Source of the DNA: Candidatus Omnitrophota bacterium
Lineage (GTDB): Bacteria > Omnitrophota > Gorgyraeia > Tantalellales > Tantalellaceae
NCBI GenBank assembly: GCA_014728045.1
Contig: WJMH01000010.1
Span: 124,001-188,000 of the forward strand
Reading direction: 5' to 3'
DNA length: 64,000 bases
Shown: piece after piece, positions 42,558 through 50,841 of the stretch
Layout: the number at the start of each line of letters is the position of its first letter
Numbering within the stretch: position 1 is the first letter of the stretch
Notes under the pieces: model-generated
What the model was told of the DNA's origin: nothing
Seen by the model: only the letters and a program-made list of their open reading frames with translations
The model's database searches: none
Position numbers and translations under genes: made by a program

Positions 42558-44012
42558 TTAGAAGCTGAGCTTAACAGTACCGACAAGGTCGGTCGCTGTG
42601 TCTTCCATGCCATCCTGGAAGTGATCTCCCGGGAAGAACCATGCAGCCAGAAGACCGAAAGATACGTCTTCGGTGTAATCCCAAGTAAGATTGAGATCAA
42701 GTTCGTTTCCAGCGAGCTTGTCCGAGTTGGTTTCGGACCAGTCTTCCGCCAGCCAGAATATGCCCCATTTTGCGGTCATAGTAAGGCTGTCGGTCGGTTC
42801 AACCGAACCGCTGAAAAGCAACTGGTGCTGGTTAGTGAATGACGGAGAGCTGGCCTGAGTCGTGCGGTAAAACACGTTCTGGAACTCCCTTATGGCAGTA
42901 TCAAACTTACCTCTGTACATCACATCCCATCCGTGATAAGTGCCATTGACACCTCTGCTCCTGTTGCCCATGTCCTCTTCACCGGAGTAATAGATGTACT
43001 CGATAGCTGCCACAGGCCTCCAGGCGAAGTCATCCTGCCAGTAACGGCATTCGACCATCGCGTCTATCGCCCATGCGCTCCTGTTACGTCCGTCGTTCTG
43101 GAAGTTCACACCAAGAAAATCACCGGCCTGTGCCGCGACTTCAAGAGCGACCGTCCAGTCCTCTATCGGATCGAAACTACCGCGAGCACCGAAGGTGTGG
43201 ACGTCATTGCTGGCGTTACCGTTCCTGGTGGTTATAGCAACACCTGTAGCGGCGCTGTCAGGATTCCTGTCCTGCTTCCACCACCAATAACCTTCCATCT
43301 CAGCGTTGTACGCGTCGAAAATGTAACCTACGTTTACACCGAACAGGTTGGTGTCATCATCGCTTCTTCTGGCGTTCTCGTTGATCTTCGCGTAAACGGC
43401 ATCGATCGTCCACGGATCATAATCCAGTGTCGCCCTGATGGCGTCAAAGGAAGTGATCGCCGTGTATTCCTGCGGCCAGATCGAACCACTCGGGTCCTGC
43501 AGGCTGTTACCGATGATGAAGCCCTTACCGAACCAGAGGTCCTGACGACCTATCCTCAGTGTGAGGGGGCTGTAAAGGAACTCTTTAAGTTCGATATAAG
43601 CAAGGTCCACGAGTACCGAGTAAGCATCATCACCAGGTGCCACAGCGCCGCGTGCTACAACGGTGTCACTGATCGGTGCCCCCGTCGTGCCAAGTTCACC
43701 GGCAGCGGCGGCTGTGTAATTCTCGTCGCCCCATACTCTCTGGTTGACCAGCCTGATTACACCGCTTACGTTGTCGGTAAGATCGGCATCCACCTGGACC
43801 TCAACGGTGCTAAGAAGGAAAGTCGCCCAGTCGTTCGACTCGGTACCGGTTCCGTCCACTGCAGCGTCGCTTTTGTCCAGATCAAAGTTGTTCCTTGCAA
43901 AGGCGCGTTCGGTGATATCACCGCTTACCTTTACACTCTGCGTTTCAGCATACGCAACCGTCGAAACGGCAAATACGAGTGCCACTACGCACAAAACTTT
44001 CAATAACTTCAT
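42558..44012 (-). CDS. Outer membrane beta-barrel protein, alginate-export-like
   Basis: A 484-residue protein with a signal peptide (about 1-22, ending AYA) and many alternating amphipathic strands typical of a large porin. The segment LRIGRQDLWFGKGFIIGN and the barrel that ends VKLSF (terminal Phe) agree with the alginate-export (AlgE-like) family. Such proteins move polysaccharides or hydrophilic substrates across the outer membrane. Promoter and terminator are strong and the 5' leader is long, which suits an abundant, regulated envelope protein. Confidence 0.82.
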   Translation of the reverse strand: MKLLKVLCVVALVFAVSTVAYAETQSVKVSGDITERAFARNNFDLDKSDAAVDGTGTESNDWATFLLSTVEVQVDADLTDNVSGVIRLVNQRVWGDENYTAAAAGELGTTGAPISDTVVARGAVAPGDDAYSVLVDLAYIELKEFLYSPLTLRIGRQDLWFGKGFIIGNSLQDPSGSIWPQEYTAITSFDAIRATLDYDPWTIDAVYAKINENARRSDDDTNLFGVNVGYIFDAYNAEMEGYWWWKQDRNPDSAATGVAITTRNGNASNDVHTFGARGSFDPIEDWTVALEVAAQAGDFLGVNFQNDGRNRSAWAIDAMVECRYWQDDFAWRPVAAIEYIYYSGEEDMGNRSRGVNGTYHGWDVMYRGKFDTAIREFQNVFYRTTQASSPSFTNQHQLLFSGSVEPTDSLTMTAKWGIFWLAEDWSETNSDKLAGNELDLNLTWDYTEDVSFGLLAAWFFPGDHFQDGMEDTATDLVGTVKLSF

Positions 44013-44280
44013 GTTACCTCCTTTAAAAGGTAAAAGTATTATTACGAGTATTATTTGAACGAACAGGGCTTAATCCCTGTTCCTGTTCTTCTATGTTAGT
44101 ATCGCCTACTTAATATTTACAGCTCCCGGCAACTCATTTAAAAGTCTATTCCATCCCCCCTTTCTTTGCCAGACTAGGAACCGTATCGGCGGTACATGCT
44201 TCCTATTATAGAGAATGAGCGCTAAATGTCACAATAAATTTTCACTATATATACAGATATAATCCATATATATAACATTC
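44013..44280 (-). other. Long 5' leader of the porin mRNA with hairpins
   Basis: About 268 nucleotides separate the predicted transcript start from the porin ATG, with no gene on either strand. Two structures are visible: AACAGGG/CCCTGTT (about 44064-44083), and a compound hairpin TAGGA...TCCTA enclosing ACCG/CGGT (about 44174-44205). No known riboswitch consensus was recognised. AAAGGAGG precedes the start codon. Regulation by small RNA or by an unassigned RNA element is possible. Confidence 0.45.
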
Positions 44281-44286
44281 GCAAAA

Positions 44287-44314
44287 AGTATAGCATGAAA
44301 ATCTGACTAGTCAA
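44287..44314 (-). promoter_or_regulatory. Sigma-70 promoter of the porin gene
   Basis: Minus strand: -35 TTGACT (44309-44314), 16-bp spacer, -10 TATACT (44287-44292). Confidence 0.65.
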
Positions 44315-44402
44315 GTAAATCGGTGAGAAAATTTCTGCGGTTAAGAGAATGAAATTGTTGTATTAATGGCAGATAGCGGCTATACCCCTTTGAATGAGCC
44401 GC

Positions 44403-45059
44403 TCACAGGACGCCTCGTATTTTCTCGACCAATTTTTCGGAATTAGACAGGATCTCGGTTCTGGTGCGCCTTGAATCCGTCAAGAAAGAAAAGACCTCTT
44501 CCCTCATCTGGGCATTCATAAGATCGTCAGGAGAATGAGCATCCGTATCCAGTACAAGCCGCGCACCCGTCCTCTGGGATATGTCAAAGACATGCTTGTT
44601 CCCATCGGAATGGCCCTTTCGGCAGGTTATCTCAAGGTGGATCCCTTTCTCTGAGGCGAGCAAGGCCTCTTCTTCTTTTATCTTCCCCGGGTGGGCGAGT
44701 ATATCAACCCCCGCCTCTATAGCCGCTTTATTCGTTCCGGGCATGACCGGCTCTACGGGAGATTCCCCGTGGGCAACGACTATTTTTGCGCCTTTGCTTC
44801 TTGCAAAGTCCGTCAGCTCCCCAAAACATTCCAGCGGTACATGCGTTATCTCAACACCCGGTATCACGAAGATATCCCAGTACTTGTTGAGCACATCTGC
44901 TACCCTGACAGCAGATGATATGACACTCGCGATATTGGAACTATCAACGTGGTCGGTGATAGCTATGGCTTTATATCCCGCTACCTGAGCGCGCCTTACC
45001 AGTTCGCTGGGTACAAGCTCACCGTCGCTGAGTAAACTGTGCGTATGAAGATCTATCAT
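44403..45059 (-). CDS. PHP-domain phosphoesterase (histidinol-phosphatase-like)
   Basis: A 218-residue PHP protein: IDLHTHSLLSDGEL (about 2-15), AITDHVD, GVEITHVP, AHGES, and the C-terminal DTDAHSPDDL supply the metal ligands. The family includes histidinol phosphatase and nucleotidases; substrate is not given by sequence. Genes upstream on the same strand are a transglutaminase-like protein and a zinc-ribbon protein. The ATG follows the transglutaminase stop directly. Confidence 0.87.
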   Translation of the reverse strand: MIDLHTHSLLSDGELVPSELVRRAQVAGYKAIAITDHVDSSNIASVISSAVRVADVLNKYWDIFVIPGVEITHVPLECFGELTDFARSKGAKIVVAHGESPVEPVMPGTNKAAIEAGVDILAHPGKIKEEEALLASEKGIHLEITCRKGHSDGNKHVFDISQRTGARLVLDTDAHSPDDLMNAQMREEVFSFLTDSRRTRTEILSNSEKLVEKIRGVL

Positions 45060-45668
45060 CTATTGCTCCTTCCGGACCTTTTCAAGCCACCTGTTAAGCT
45101 CGATAGAAAACCTGGCCAGAGCAAGTTTCTCGGGCAGAGAATATTCTTCCAGCTTGACCTTGAATTCATCGTGCCTTTCTGCGGCTTCTTCATGCACGAA
45201 TTCATCAAGCGGTTTTACCGCAAGGCGGGTATCATTTCTGCCATCCCAGTCTGAATTCACCGCAAAGCCCAGTTTTTCCAATCCCAGATCCCAGGTGGCA
45301 TCTGCGAGCACCCATCTGTCATGATTGTATACGCTAAGAGCCATGTGATACGCAACGGGAAGGGCCGCGGCCATTTCGCCGACCACATCGGCCCAGTCTA
45401 TATCCAAGTCTTTCCAGTAGAAGGGATAAGTGTGGTATCTTACCCGCAGCCCGAGATCCTGATACATCTTCCCCATCAGATAGTGTTTCGGGTAGCAGGA
45501 ACCCTTGTTCTCCCGGAGCATTCCGGCTGGACCCGTTTCAAGCTCCAGGTGTTCGGCGATCACGTAATACGGGATATCCCTTATCTTTTCGAATATATTC
45601 ACGACGGACCTTTCTTTATCAAGACCCTCGGTCCAATCCCTGTATCTACTGGCTACTATGTCATTCAT
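45060..45668 (-). CDS. Transglutaminase-like cysteine protein
   Basis: About 202 residues, starting at the ATG 45666-45668 after the stop of the zinc-ribbon gene; no strong ribosome binding site. It shows a papain-like triad: Cys in ENKGSCYPKHYLMGKMYQDLGL, His in AYHMALSVYNHDRW, and Asp in VLADATWDLGL. These are the blocks of bacterial transglutaminase-core domains. It has no signal peptide. Function (protease, amidase or cross-linker) is not known. Confidence 0.7.
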   Translation of the reverse strand: MNDIVASRYRDWTEGLDKERSVVNIFEKIRDIPYYVIAEHLELETGPAGMLRENKGSCYPKHYLMGKMYQDLGLRVRYHTYPFYWKDLDIDWADVVGEMAAALPVAYHMALSVYNHDRWVLADATWDLGLEKLGFAVNSDWDGRNDTRLAVKPLDEFVHEEAAERHDEFKVKLEEYSLPEKLALARFSIELNRWLEKVRKEQ

Positions 45669-45684
45669 GGCAAAGAATCGATCG

Positions 45685-45951
45685 CTAACGGCCGACCATG
45701 CCTTCCCGCATAAAAATGTTCTGGACCGCTTCCCTCCAGAAGTCCGGGCCGACCGCAAAAATAAGAAAAAGAACACCCGCGAGGAAAGCTACGATTATGA
45801 GCACTGTCACAAGCGTCCTGATGTCTGACCTGTCAAGGGTCTGCTCCTCTTGAGAAGTGGTCTCTTCCAGGGTGAGCTGACTGCCGCAGAAAAGACACAC
45901 GTCCCGCCTGTCATCATATCTTTTCCCGCAATTACGGCATATCTTCCCCAT
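45685..45951 (-). CDS. Zinc-ribbon protein with one membrane helix
   Basis: An 88-residue protein: N-terminal zinc ribbon with CRNC...CLFC (about 5-23), a linker, and one membrane helix (about 46-67). The ATG at 45949-45951 follows an AGAGAGG site. Similar proteins are common without assigned function. It overlaps no neighbour but is only 16 bp before the transglutaminase-like start. Confidence 0.65.
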   Translation of the reverse strand: MGKICRNCGKRYDDRRDVCLFCGSQLTLEETTSQEEQTLDRSDIRTLVTVLIIVAFLAGVLFLIFAVGPDFWREAVQNIFMREGMVGR

Positions 45952-45962
45952 ATGCAACCTCT

Positions 45963-46310
45963 CTATTCGGTTTTACTGTAAATTATCTTTAAACCTGTAG
46001 TGGGGTTTTCCACAACGAGCGCGTCTTCTTCCCTGCGCAAATCGATCCTCGCGCCGATATCCGAAGTGAGCTCTACCCGGTCATCCCGGACTTCATAGGT
46101 ACCCTTGGCTGTAAGCCAGGGGCCCATCTTATGCGTGTAGGTACCGTCATCAAGAAATTCATATCTTGCCTTACCCACCATCTCCGGCAGTATCTTGCCG
46201 TTGCGGTAATATTCCACGCTTTGCCATGTCCCGGTCAGGTCCGCCGCGAAAGAACTACCCGCTCCGATGAGAATGAGTGGTATTAGAACTAAAACGCTTA
46301 AAAGCTTCAA
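45963..46310 (-). CDS. Secreted lipocalin-like protein
   Basis: A 115-residue protein with a signal peptide (about 1-22). DLTGTWQSVEYYRNGKIL is the family N-terminal strand with the conserved GxW, followed by YEFLDDGTYTHKM and GTYEVRDDRVEL. It belongs to the small lipocalin-like domains that report on envelope or carbohydrate metabolism, without known ligand. ATGA overlap with the upstream U32 gene. Confidence 0.7.
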   Translation of the reverse strand: MKLLSVLVLIPLILIGAGSSFAADLTGTWQSVEYYRNGKILPEMVGKARYEFLDDGTYTHKMGPWLTAKGTYEVRDDRVELTSDIGARIDLRREEDALVVENPTTGLKIIYSKTE

Positions 46311-47554
46311 TCATTTCCTCCCTTTTCCTTAGGCACCCAAAGAAAAACCTTGTCTCTGGGTCGGGCCTCGAACGGCAGCCTGACGCCTGCGGACTCACCT
46401 TTTGCAACGTTATCGACCCTGGTATGCTCTATCTCCATCTCTTCAACCCTGGCAAAGGAAGCCGGAGTGGTCTTACCCGTTACCAATATGGTCTGGCCCC
46501 TCTCCAACGGACCGCAGGTGAACCTTACTTCAGCGACGCCTATTTTTTTATAAAACTTCCTCACCTCTCCGATATATATTTTCTCGTAATCCCTTGAAGA
46601 AACGCCGCCGGTATCCTCGGGCCTGCCGAAATAAAACCCTTCTGAAAAACCCCGGTTGAAGGCTCTGCCCAGGCGGGACCACAGCCTGCTTTTAAGAACG
46701 TCTGTGAGATTCCCTTCGTAATAGGCGTCTATAGCTTCCCTGTAAGCGGAGGTCACCGCCCCGACGTAATCGGCCGAACGCATCCTGCCTTCTATTTTAA
46801 AAGCTTCAGCGCCGGATGTCATCATTTTTTCGAAAAACCCCATAGTGCAAAGGTCCCTTGGGCTCAGCACGTAATCCTCGCCTAGCATATACGAGCAGTC
46901 CCCATCGGGTCCCTTCTCGGTTATCAGGTACTCCCTCCTGCAGGGCTGCAGGCATTCGCCTCTGTTGGCGGATTTGGCGAACGAGCCAAGGGACATGAAA
47001 CATCTGCCTGAGACGCTCACGCACATGGCACCGTGGATGAAGCACTCTATCCCGCATTCAATGACTTCCCGCTGGGCCCGCTCAGAAATGCCCCTGATAT
47101 CCTCAAGGGTGCATTCCCTGGCAAGAACTGCCCTTGAGATACCCAGCGACGAATAGAGTTTAAGAGCTTCAAAGTTCGAGACGCTCGCCTGCGTGGAAAG
47201 ATGTGTTCTCAGACCGAGCTCCCGCGCGATGGTCAGAACCGACATATCCCAGAGTATTACTGCGTCAACACCGCACCTTTTAGCCTCTTTGAGGATCTTC
47301 TCTATCTTCTGCGTTTCCCTGTCGTATATAAGGACATTGAGGGCGAGATACCCCTTTCTCCCGCTTGAGTGGACCAGGTCCATGACCTTTTCCATCTGAA
47401 GAAGATCGAAATTCTCGGCACTCTTGCGCATATTAAGGCCTTTAATGCCGAAATACACCGCATCCGCCCCGGAATCAACAGCTGTGGTAAGAGAAGCCCA
47501 GCTGCCCGCCGGCGATACCAGTTCCGGTTTATTATGAGTGTGAGCTTTTCGCAT
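46307..47554 (-). CDS. Peptidase U32 family protein (TrhP/YegQ-like)
   Basis: A 415-residue protein. ELVSPAGSWASLTTAVDSGADAVYFG (N-terminal barrel) and the signature ECFIHGAMCVSVSGRCFMSL with RGECLQPCRREY (about 165-205) are the U32 core; the cysteines can bind an iron-sulphur cluster. Homologues act in tRNA hydroxylation (TrhP) or ubiquinone synthesis (UbiU/V). Proteolysis has been reported for few. It is upstream of, and overlaps, the lipocalin-like gene. Confidence 0.9.
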   Translation of the reverse strand: MRKAHTHNKPELVSPAGSWASLTTAVDSGADAVYFGIKGLNMRKSAENFDLLQMEKVMDLVHSSGRKGYLALNVLIYDRETQKIEKILKEAKRCGVDAVILWDMSVLTIARELGLRTHLSTQASVSNFEALKLYSSLGISRAVLARECTLEDIRGISERAQREVIECGIECFIHGAMCVSVSGRCFMSLGSFAKSANRGECLQPCRREYLITEKGPDGDCSYMLGEDYVLSPRDLCTMGFFEKMMTSGAEAFKIEGRMRSADYVGAVTSAYREAIDAYYEGNLTDVLKSRLWSRLGRAFNRGFSEGFYFGRPEDTGGVSSRDYEKIYIGEVRKFYKKIGVAEVRFTCGPLERGQTILVTGKTTPASFARVEEMEIEHTRVDNVAKGESAGVRLPFEARPRDKVFLWVPKEKGGND

Positions 47555-47593
47555 GAATTATAGCCGTATATTTCCCCCTGATGCCGCGGCGGA

Positions 47594-47842
47594 TCATCTT
47601 CTCCCGCGGAGGAGCTCTTCCTTTTTCTCTTTACTTAATTGTTTGATCTCTATTTCCCTTTTCAGCGCACCTGACCTGTCGGGGACCTTTTCGCTATAGA
47701 CGATCTTGACCGGTCTCCGGCTCCTGGAGAACTTTGAACCTTTCCTGCCCCCCGAATGCTCCTTGAGCCTTCTGGCCAGATCTGTGGTTATCCCGGTATA
47801 CAGGGAACCATCCGAACATCTTAGAATATACACGAACCACAT
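47594..47842 (-). CDS. GIY-YIG nuclease superfamily protein (UPF0213 type)
   Basis: An 82-residue protein: WFVYILRCSDGSLYTGITTD carries the GIY-YIG signature (in the VYI/YTG form), then RRLKEHSGG and a conserved GALKREIEIK segment. These small proteins resemble the nuclease domain only; function is unknown. The ATG at 47840-47842 avoids overlap with gpmA and has a GAGAG site. A longer upstream start at 47935 is less likely. Confidence 0.82.
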   Translation of the reverse strand: MWFVYILRCSDGSLYTGITTDLARRLKEHSGGRKGSKFSRSRRPVKIVYSEKVPDRSGALKREIEIKQLSKEKKEELLRGRR

Positions 47843-47873
47843 TTTTCTCTCGAGACGCTGCCGGGCATTCTTA

Positions 47874-48617
47874 TCAAGTTTCACCCTGCCTGGCGACTTT
47901 ACGGGTGGCTTCTTTGATCTTGTCAGGATCTCCAAGGTAATATTTTTTGCGCGGGTTCAGATCATCGGCAAGCTCGTATACCAGAGGTATCCCCGTTGGA
48001 ATGTTCAGGTCCGATATATCTTCATCGGATATCTTGTCCAGATGCTTGACTATACCCCTCAGGCTGTTACCATGAGCGACCACCAACACATGCCTGCCTG
48101 AGAGGATCTGGCTGCATATCGTATCTTGCCAGTAAGGCATCATCCTTTCGATAGTATCCCTGAGGCATTCAGTGCGGGGTATATCCTCTTGCTCCAGATC
48201 GCTGTACTTCGGGTCATTGCCGGGGTATCTTTCATCGTTCTTTTCCAGAGCCGGCGGACGGACATCGTAACTTCTTCTCCAGATGTGAACCTGCTCCTGC
48301 CCGAAATTCTCGGCGGTCTGCCTTTTATCCAACCCTTGAAGAGCGCCGTAATGTCTCTCGTTAAGGCGCCAGCTGCGGTGTACCGGCAACCACATCAGGT
48401 CCATCTTATCAAGCACTATCCAAAGGGTTCTTATCGCCCTCTTGAGCACCGAGGTAAAGGCCGCATCGAAAGTGAAGCCCTCCGCCTTCAGGACCTCGCC
48501 CGCTTTTGCGGCTTCTTCCCTTCCTTTTGCTGAAAGGTCTACGTCCGTCCATCCCGTGAAAAGGTTCTCCTTGTTCCAGAGGCTCTCACCATGCCTTAAA
48601 AGTACCAGCTTCTTCAT
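47874..48617 (-). CDS. gpmA: 2,3-bisphosphoglycerate-dependent phosphoglycerate mutase (GpmA)
   Basis: Glycolytic enzyme that interconverts 3- and 2-phosphoglycerate. The 247 residues have [19 protein letters not shown] (catalytic His about 9), the [11 protein letters not shown] block and [13 protein letters not shown] (second His about 181). These are standard. The ATG has a GAAGG site. No other glycolytic gene is next to it, but ppdK lies at 59879-62635. Confidence 0.96.
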   Translation of the reverse strand: MKKLVLLRHGESLWNKENLFTGWTDVDLSAKGREEAAKAGEVLKAEGFTFDAAFTSVLKRAIRTLWIVLDKMDLMWLPVHRSWRLNERHYGALQGLDKRQTAENFGQEQVHIWRRSYDVRPPALEKNDERYPGNDPKYSDLEQEDIPRTECLRDTIERMMPYWQDTICSQILSGRHVLVVAHGNSLRGIVKHLDKISDEDISDLNIPTGIPLVYELADDLNPRKKYYLGDPDKIKEATRKVARQGET

Positions 48618-48639
48618 ATATAACCTTCAAATGATGCGG

Positions 48640-48924
48640 CTATTCTTCTTCGGCCTCATGGATCTTCTTAAGGGCCATCAGTCTCTGGAAATTCGCGAAA
48701 AGGTTATACCCCAGAAGCAAAAAAGCCGGGATCAGAAGCCACCATACCCAGAAAATACTTATAACAAGAAGTACCAGGAATGCGAGAAGGCTCATTTTCT
48801 GGTTATGCCACCATATGAAATAATCCTCCGCAGATACCCTTACCTTTTCTTCAAGGGCATCAAGAGGTATCTTCTTCTCGCCGTCAAGTATGATATCCTC
48901 ATGCCATTCCTTTTCTTCAGCCAA
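48640..48924 (-). CDS. Small two-helix membrane protein of unknown function
   Basis: A 94-residue protein: acidic N-terminal part (about 1-40), two closely spaced membrane helices (about 45-77 including SLLAFLVLLVISIFWVWWLL), and a short charged C terminus. No family is recognised. It lies 22 bp before gpmA on the same strand. Confidence 0.55.
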   Translation of the reverse strand: MAEEKEWHEDIILDGEKKIPLDALEEKVRVSAEDYFIWWHNQKMSLLAFLVLLVISIFWVWWLLIPAFLLLGYNLFANFQRLMALKKIHEAEEE

Positions 48925-49015
48925 ATCCCAGCCTCCCGGTTAAAAAAATATATAACACGCTATATATTATACTACCAATACCTGTGTTTCCAAAAAGCGA
49001 AGTTATATCCCGAAC

Positions 49016-49393
49016 CTAATCTGTACTATCCTCGGGGGGATTAAGGTCCAGCTCTTCGGCGAGTTCCTCTATTAATTTCTGTTCCTTTTTCTGTATATCG
49101 GAAAATTCCGCAGCTATGTGAAAAAGGCCGTAAGGAGCGTTCTCCACCCGGAGAACCCTGGCAAGACAGCTTATGGGAACATCGTAATCCGGGAAATTCA
49201 CCTTAAAGTCAAGCACCGAGCCCACTCCCAGGTCCTTATCATAATTGAAATTCACCCCTCCCGCGCTGAGGTTCCTCACGGTGACCATGTCCCATCCCTT
49301 GAACGCTTCTTTGGGGCTCTCATGGGGCCTGACCTGAAACCTGGCAATGAACTGTTGTTCTATCCTCTTGTGTTTTCTTCTATCCCGGTCCAT
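49016..49393 (-). CDS. PilZ-domain protein (predicted cyclic-di-GMP receptor), second copy
   Basis: A 125-residue single-domain PilZ protein: RRKHKR (5-10) is the arginine switch motif and NLSAGG (41-46) the second contact motif. The C terminus is acidic (EELDLNPPEDSTD). With the PilZ gene at 8417-8854 and the riboswitch at 25976-26080 it is part of the cyclic-di-GMP output set in this window. Confidence 0.83.
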   Translation of the reverse strand: MDRDRRKHKRIEQQFIARFQVRPHESPKEAFKGWDMVTVRNLSAGGVNFNYDKDLGVGSVLDFKVNFPDYDVPISCLARVLRVENAPYGLFHIAAEFSDIQKKEQKLIEELAEELDLNPPEDSTD

Positions 49394-49418
49394 CTTGGAA
49401 CCTCCGCTTTTTCATTCA

Positions 49419-49449
49419 CAAAAAAGGCAAGCCCCCTAAAGGACCTGCC
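49419..49449 (-). terminator. Intrinsic terminator downstream of the DUF6941-like gene
   Basis: On the minus strand a GGCAGGTCC / GGGGGCTTGCC stem (nine pairs, two wobbles) is followed by TTTTTT. It lies about 100 bp after the stop at 49549 and just upstream of the PilZ gene. Confidence 0.6.
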
Positions 49450-49548
49450 TCAGTAATAACGGCTTATATCATCGAACCGTGGCGTTCCATAAAAAATATA
49501 TTAACGCCCTTTTTGCTGTTTGGCAAGCGAAATGCGCAAAAGTGTTCT

Positions 49549-50007
49549 CTATCCGCAGATGACGTTGAAATACGTCTTGCCTTTCAGCTCCCCCTCCAGG
49601 TAAACCTCAACCCTGTACCTGCCCGCCTGCGGAAGAAAAAGGCCAGAAATCCCCCCTGAAACTACATGCTCATGGTAAATATTATCAAGAACGAACTGCT
49701 CCTCCAGTTCGGTACTGTTGAATATCTCCAGAGAATTATCAGGGTTGATTATCCTTATTTCCTGGCGAAAACGGTCTCCCTGGCCGTCGCCCCATTTTGT
49801 GACTATGGATATACCCGAACATACCGCCGGCAGATCGTTCACATTTATCGTCCTGAACTCCCCCGCGTAAGTATTGCGTCCCCTATGGTCGGTGTAGACC
49901 TTCTTACACAGCATGAGGTTCTTTAGCACCGGTTCGAGCACGCGCGTGTTTTTTTTGTTATTCCTCTCACGCCGGATATCTGTCTCTGGTTCTCTCCAGG
50001 ATGACAT
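49549..50007 (-). CDS. DUF6941-like protein
   Basis: A 152-residue protein from the ATG at 50005-50007, which has an AAGGAG site. NLMLCKKVYTD, IVTKWGDGQGDRFRQEIRIINPDN and LFLPQAGRYRVEVYLEGELKGKTYFNV give a beta-rich pattern like DUF6941. No signal peptide. Function unknown. Monocistronic, judged from the terminator downstream and the gap upstream. Confidence 0.6.
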   Translation of the reverse strand: MSSWREPETDIRRERNNKKNTRVLEPVLKNLMLCKKVYTDHRGRNTYAGEFRTINVNDLPAVCSGISIVTKWGDGQGDRFRQEIRIINPDNSLEIFNSTELEEQFVLDNIYHEHVVSGGISGLFLPQAGRYRVEVYLEGELKGKTYFNVICG

Positions 50008-50100
50008 CTGTTTCTCCTTCTTTCTGCGACCTTTTTTTATAACTATTAATATAATAATAGAAGTATAATGACTATACAAAAAAATGCAAATCATCCATAT

Positions 50101-50136
50101 AAAAAACCGGGGACCATATCACGATATGATCCCCGT
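50101..50136 (-). terminator. Intrinsic terminator of the thiamine-binding-like gene
   Basis: On the minus strand CGGGGATCATATC and GATATGGTCCCCG form a 13-position stem with one mismatch, followed by TTTTTT (50101-50106). It lies 30 bp after the stop at 50167. Confidence 0.85.
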
Positions 50137-50166
50137 TCATTTCATATGGGTGTTCCCGATAAGAGC

Positions 50167-50481
50167 CTACAACCCCTTTCTAAGGGGGCGTCCAGTTTTC
50201 GCCTCCACCGCCTCCACTTTCTTATCGAGCCTGGGCGACGGTTTATCCTTACGCTCGTCCATGACAGCACTGATTATAACCCTTTGGGCGTCTTTCAAGA
50301 CAGCGCCGTGACATTCTTTTACTAACTGCATTACTTCATCAAGAGAGCCTTCCACAACTGTTCCCATGGGATTTATCCTGTAGTCCAGGCCGCTTTTATC
50401 TATTATATCGGCGACCCTGGCAATATAAGCGCTTAAGGATACGCCCACACCAACGGGTACTACACTTATCTCAGCCAACAT
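50167..50481 (-). CDS. MTH1187/YqgV-type thiamine-binding-like protein (DUF77)
   Basis: A 104-residue protein with a ferredoxin-like fold: MLAEISVVPVGVG (N-terminal strand), YRINPMGTVVEGS and MQLVKECHGAVL are the family blocks. Members bind thiamine or its parts, or are of unknown role. The C terminus is basic. Own terminator; no thiamine genes are nearby. Confidence 0.85.
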   Translation of the reverse strand: MLAEISVVPVGVGVSLSAYIARVADIIDKSGLDYRINPMGTVVEGSLDEVMQLVKECHGAVLKDAQRVIISAVMDERKDKPSPRLDKKVEAVEAKTGRPLRKGL

Positions 50482-50560
50482 CCTCGCCCCCTTTGCTCAT
50501 CAGTTATACTATCGGACTCCCTACTGAAGGGTTTTCTCGGGTCTTTATTTATATAGCGAC

Positions 50561-50824
50561 CTACTCGTCGCGCCCCGCCGCCTTTTCATCCTCAAGCTCT
50601 TCGGATTCATTCCCGGCGACGTCCTCATCCCGTATGGGCATGCTTTCAAGAACCTCATCCAGCTTCTCACGGTCGCTTCCACACGCTTTTTTCCCGGGAT
50701 GACTCTCCTCTTTTTCTCTAGCATGAGTATAAGTAACGGGCCCAAAAACGGCAAGCATCAAGACAAACATGAATAATGTCCTCAAAACCCGGGGCACTTC
50801 CCCGCTCAGATTAGAACAGTTCAT
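50561..50824 (-). CDS. Small secreted acidic protein of unknown function
   Basis: An 87-residue protein with a signal peptide (about 10-36, ending THA) and a highly charged mature part (KEEESHPGKK, then ESEELEDEKAAGRDE). The ATG has a GAGGAAGGA site. It lies directly upstream of the MTH1187-like gene and downstream of the TauE/SafE gene. No family is recognised. Confidence 0.5.
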   Translation of the reverse strand: MNCSNLSGEVPRVLRTLFMFVLMLAVFGPVTYTHAREKEESHPGKKACGSDREKLDEVLESMPIRDEDVAGNESEELEDEKAAGRDE

Positions 50825-50841
50825 TCCTTCCTCTTTTCTTT

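Noticed and set aside
42933-44006. A 357-codon plus-strand frame opposite the porin gene
   Set aside because: Antisense shadow of a strong beta-barrel gene with signal peptide, terminal Phe, promoter and terminator.
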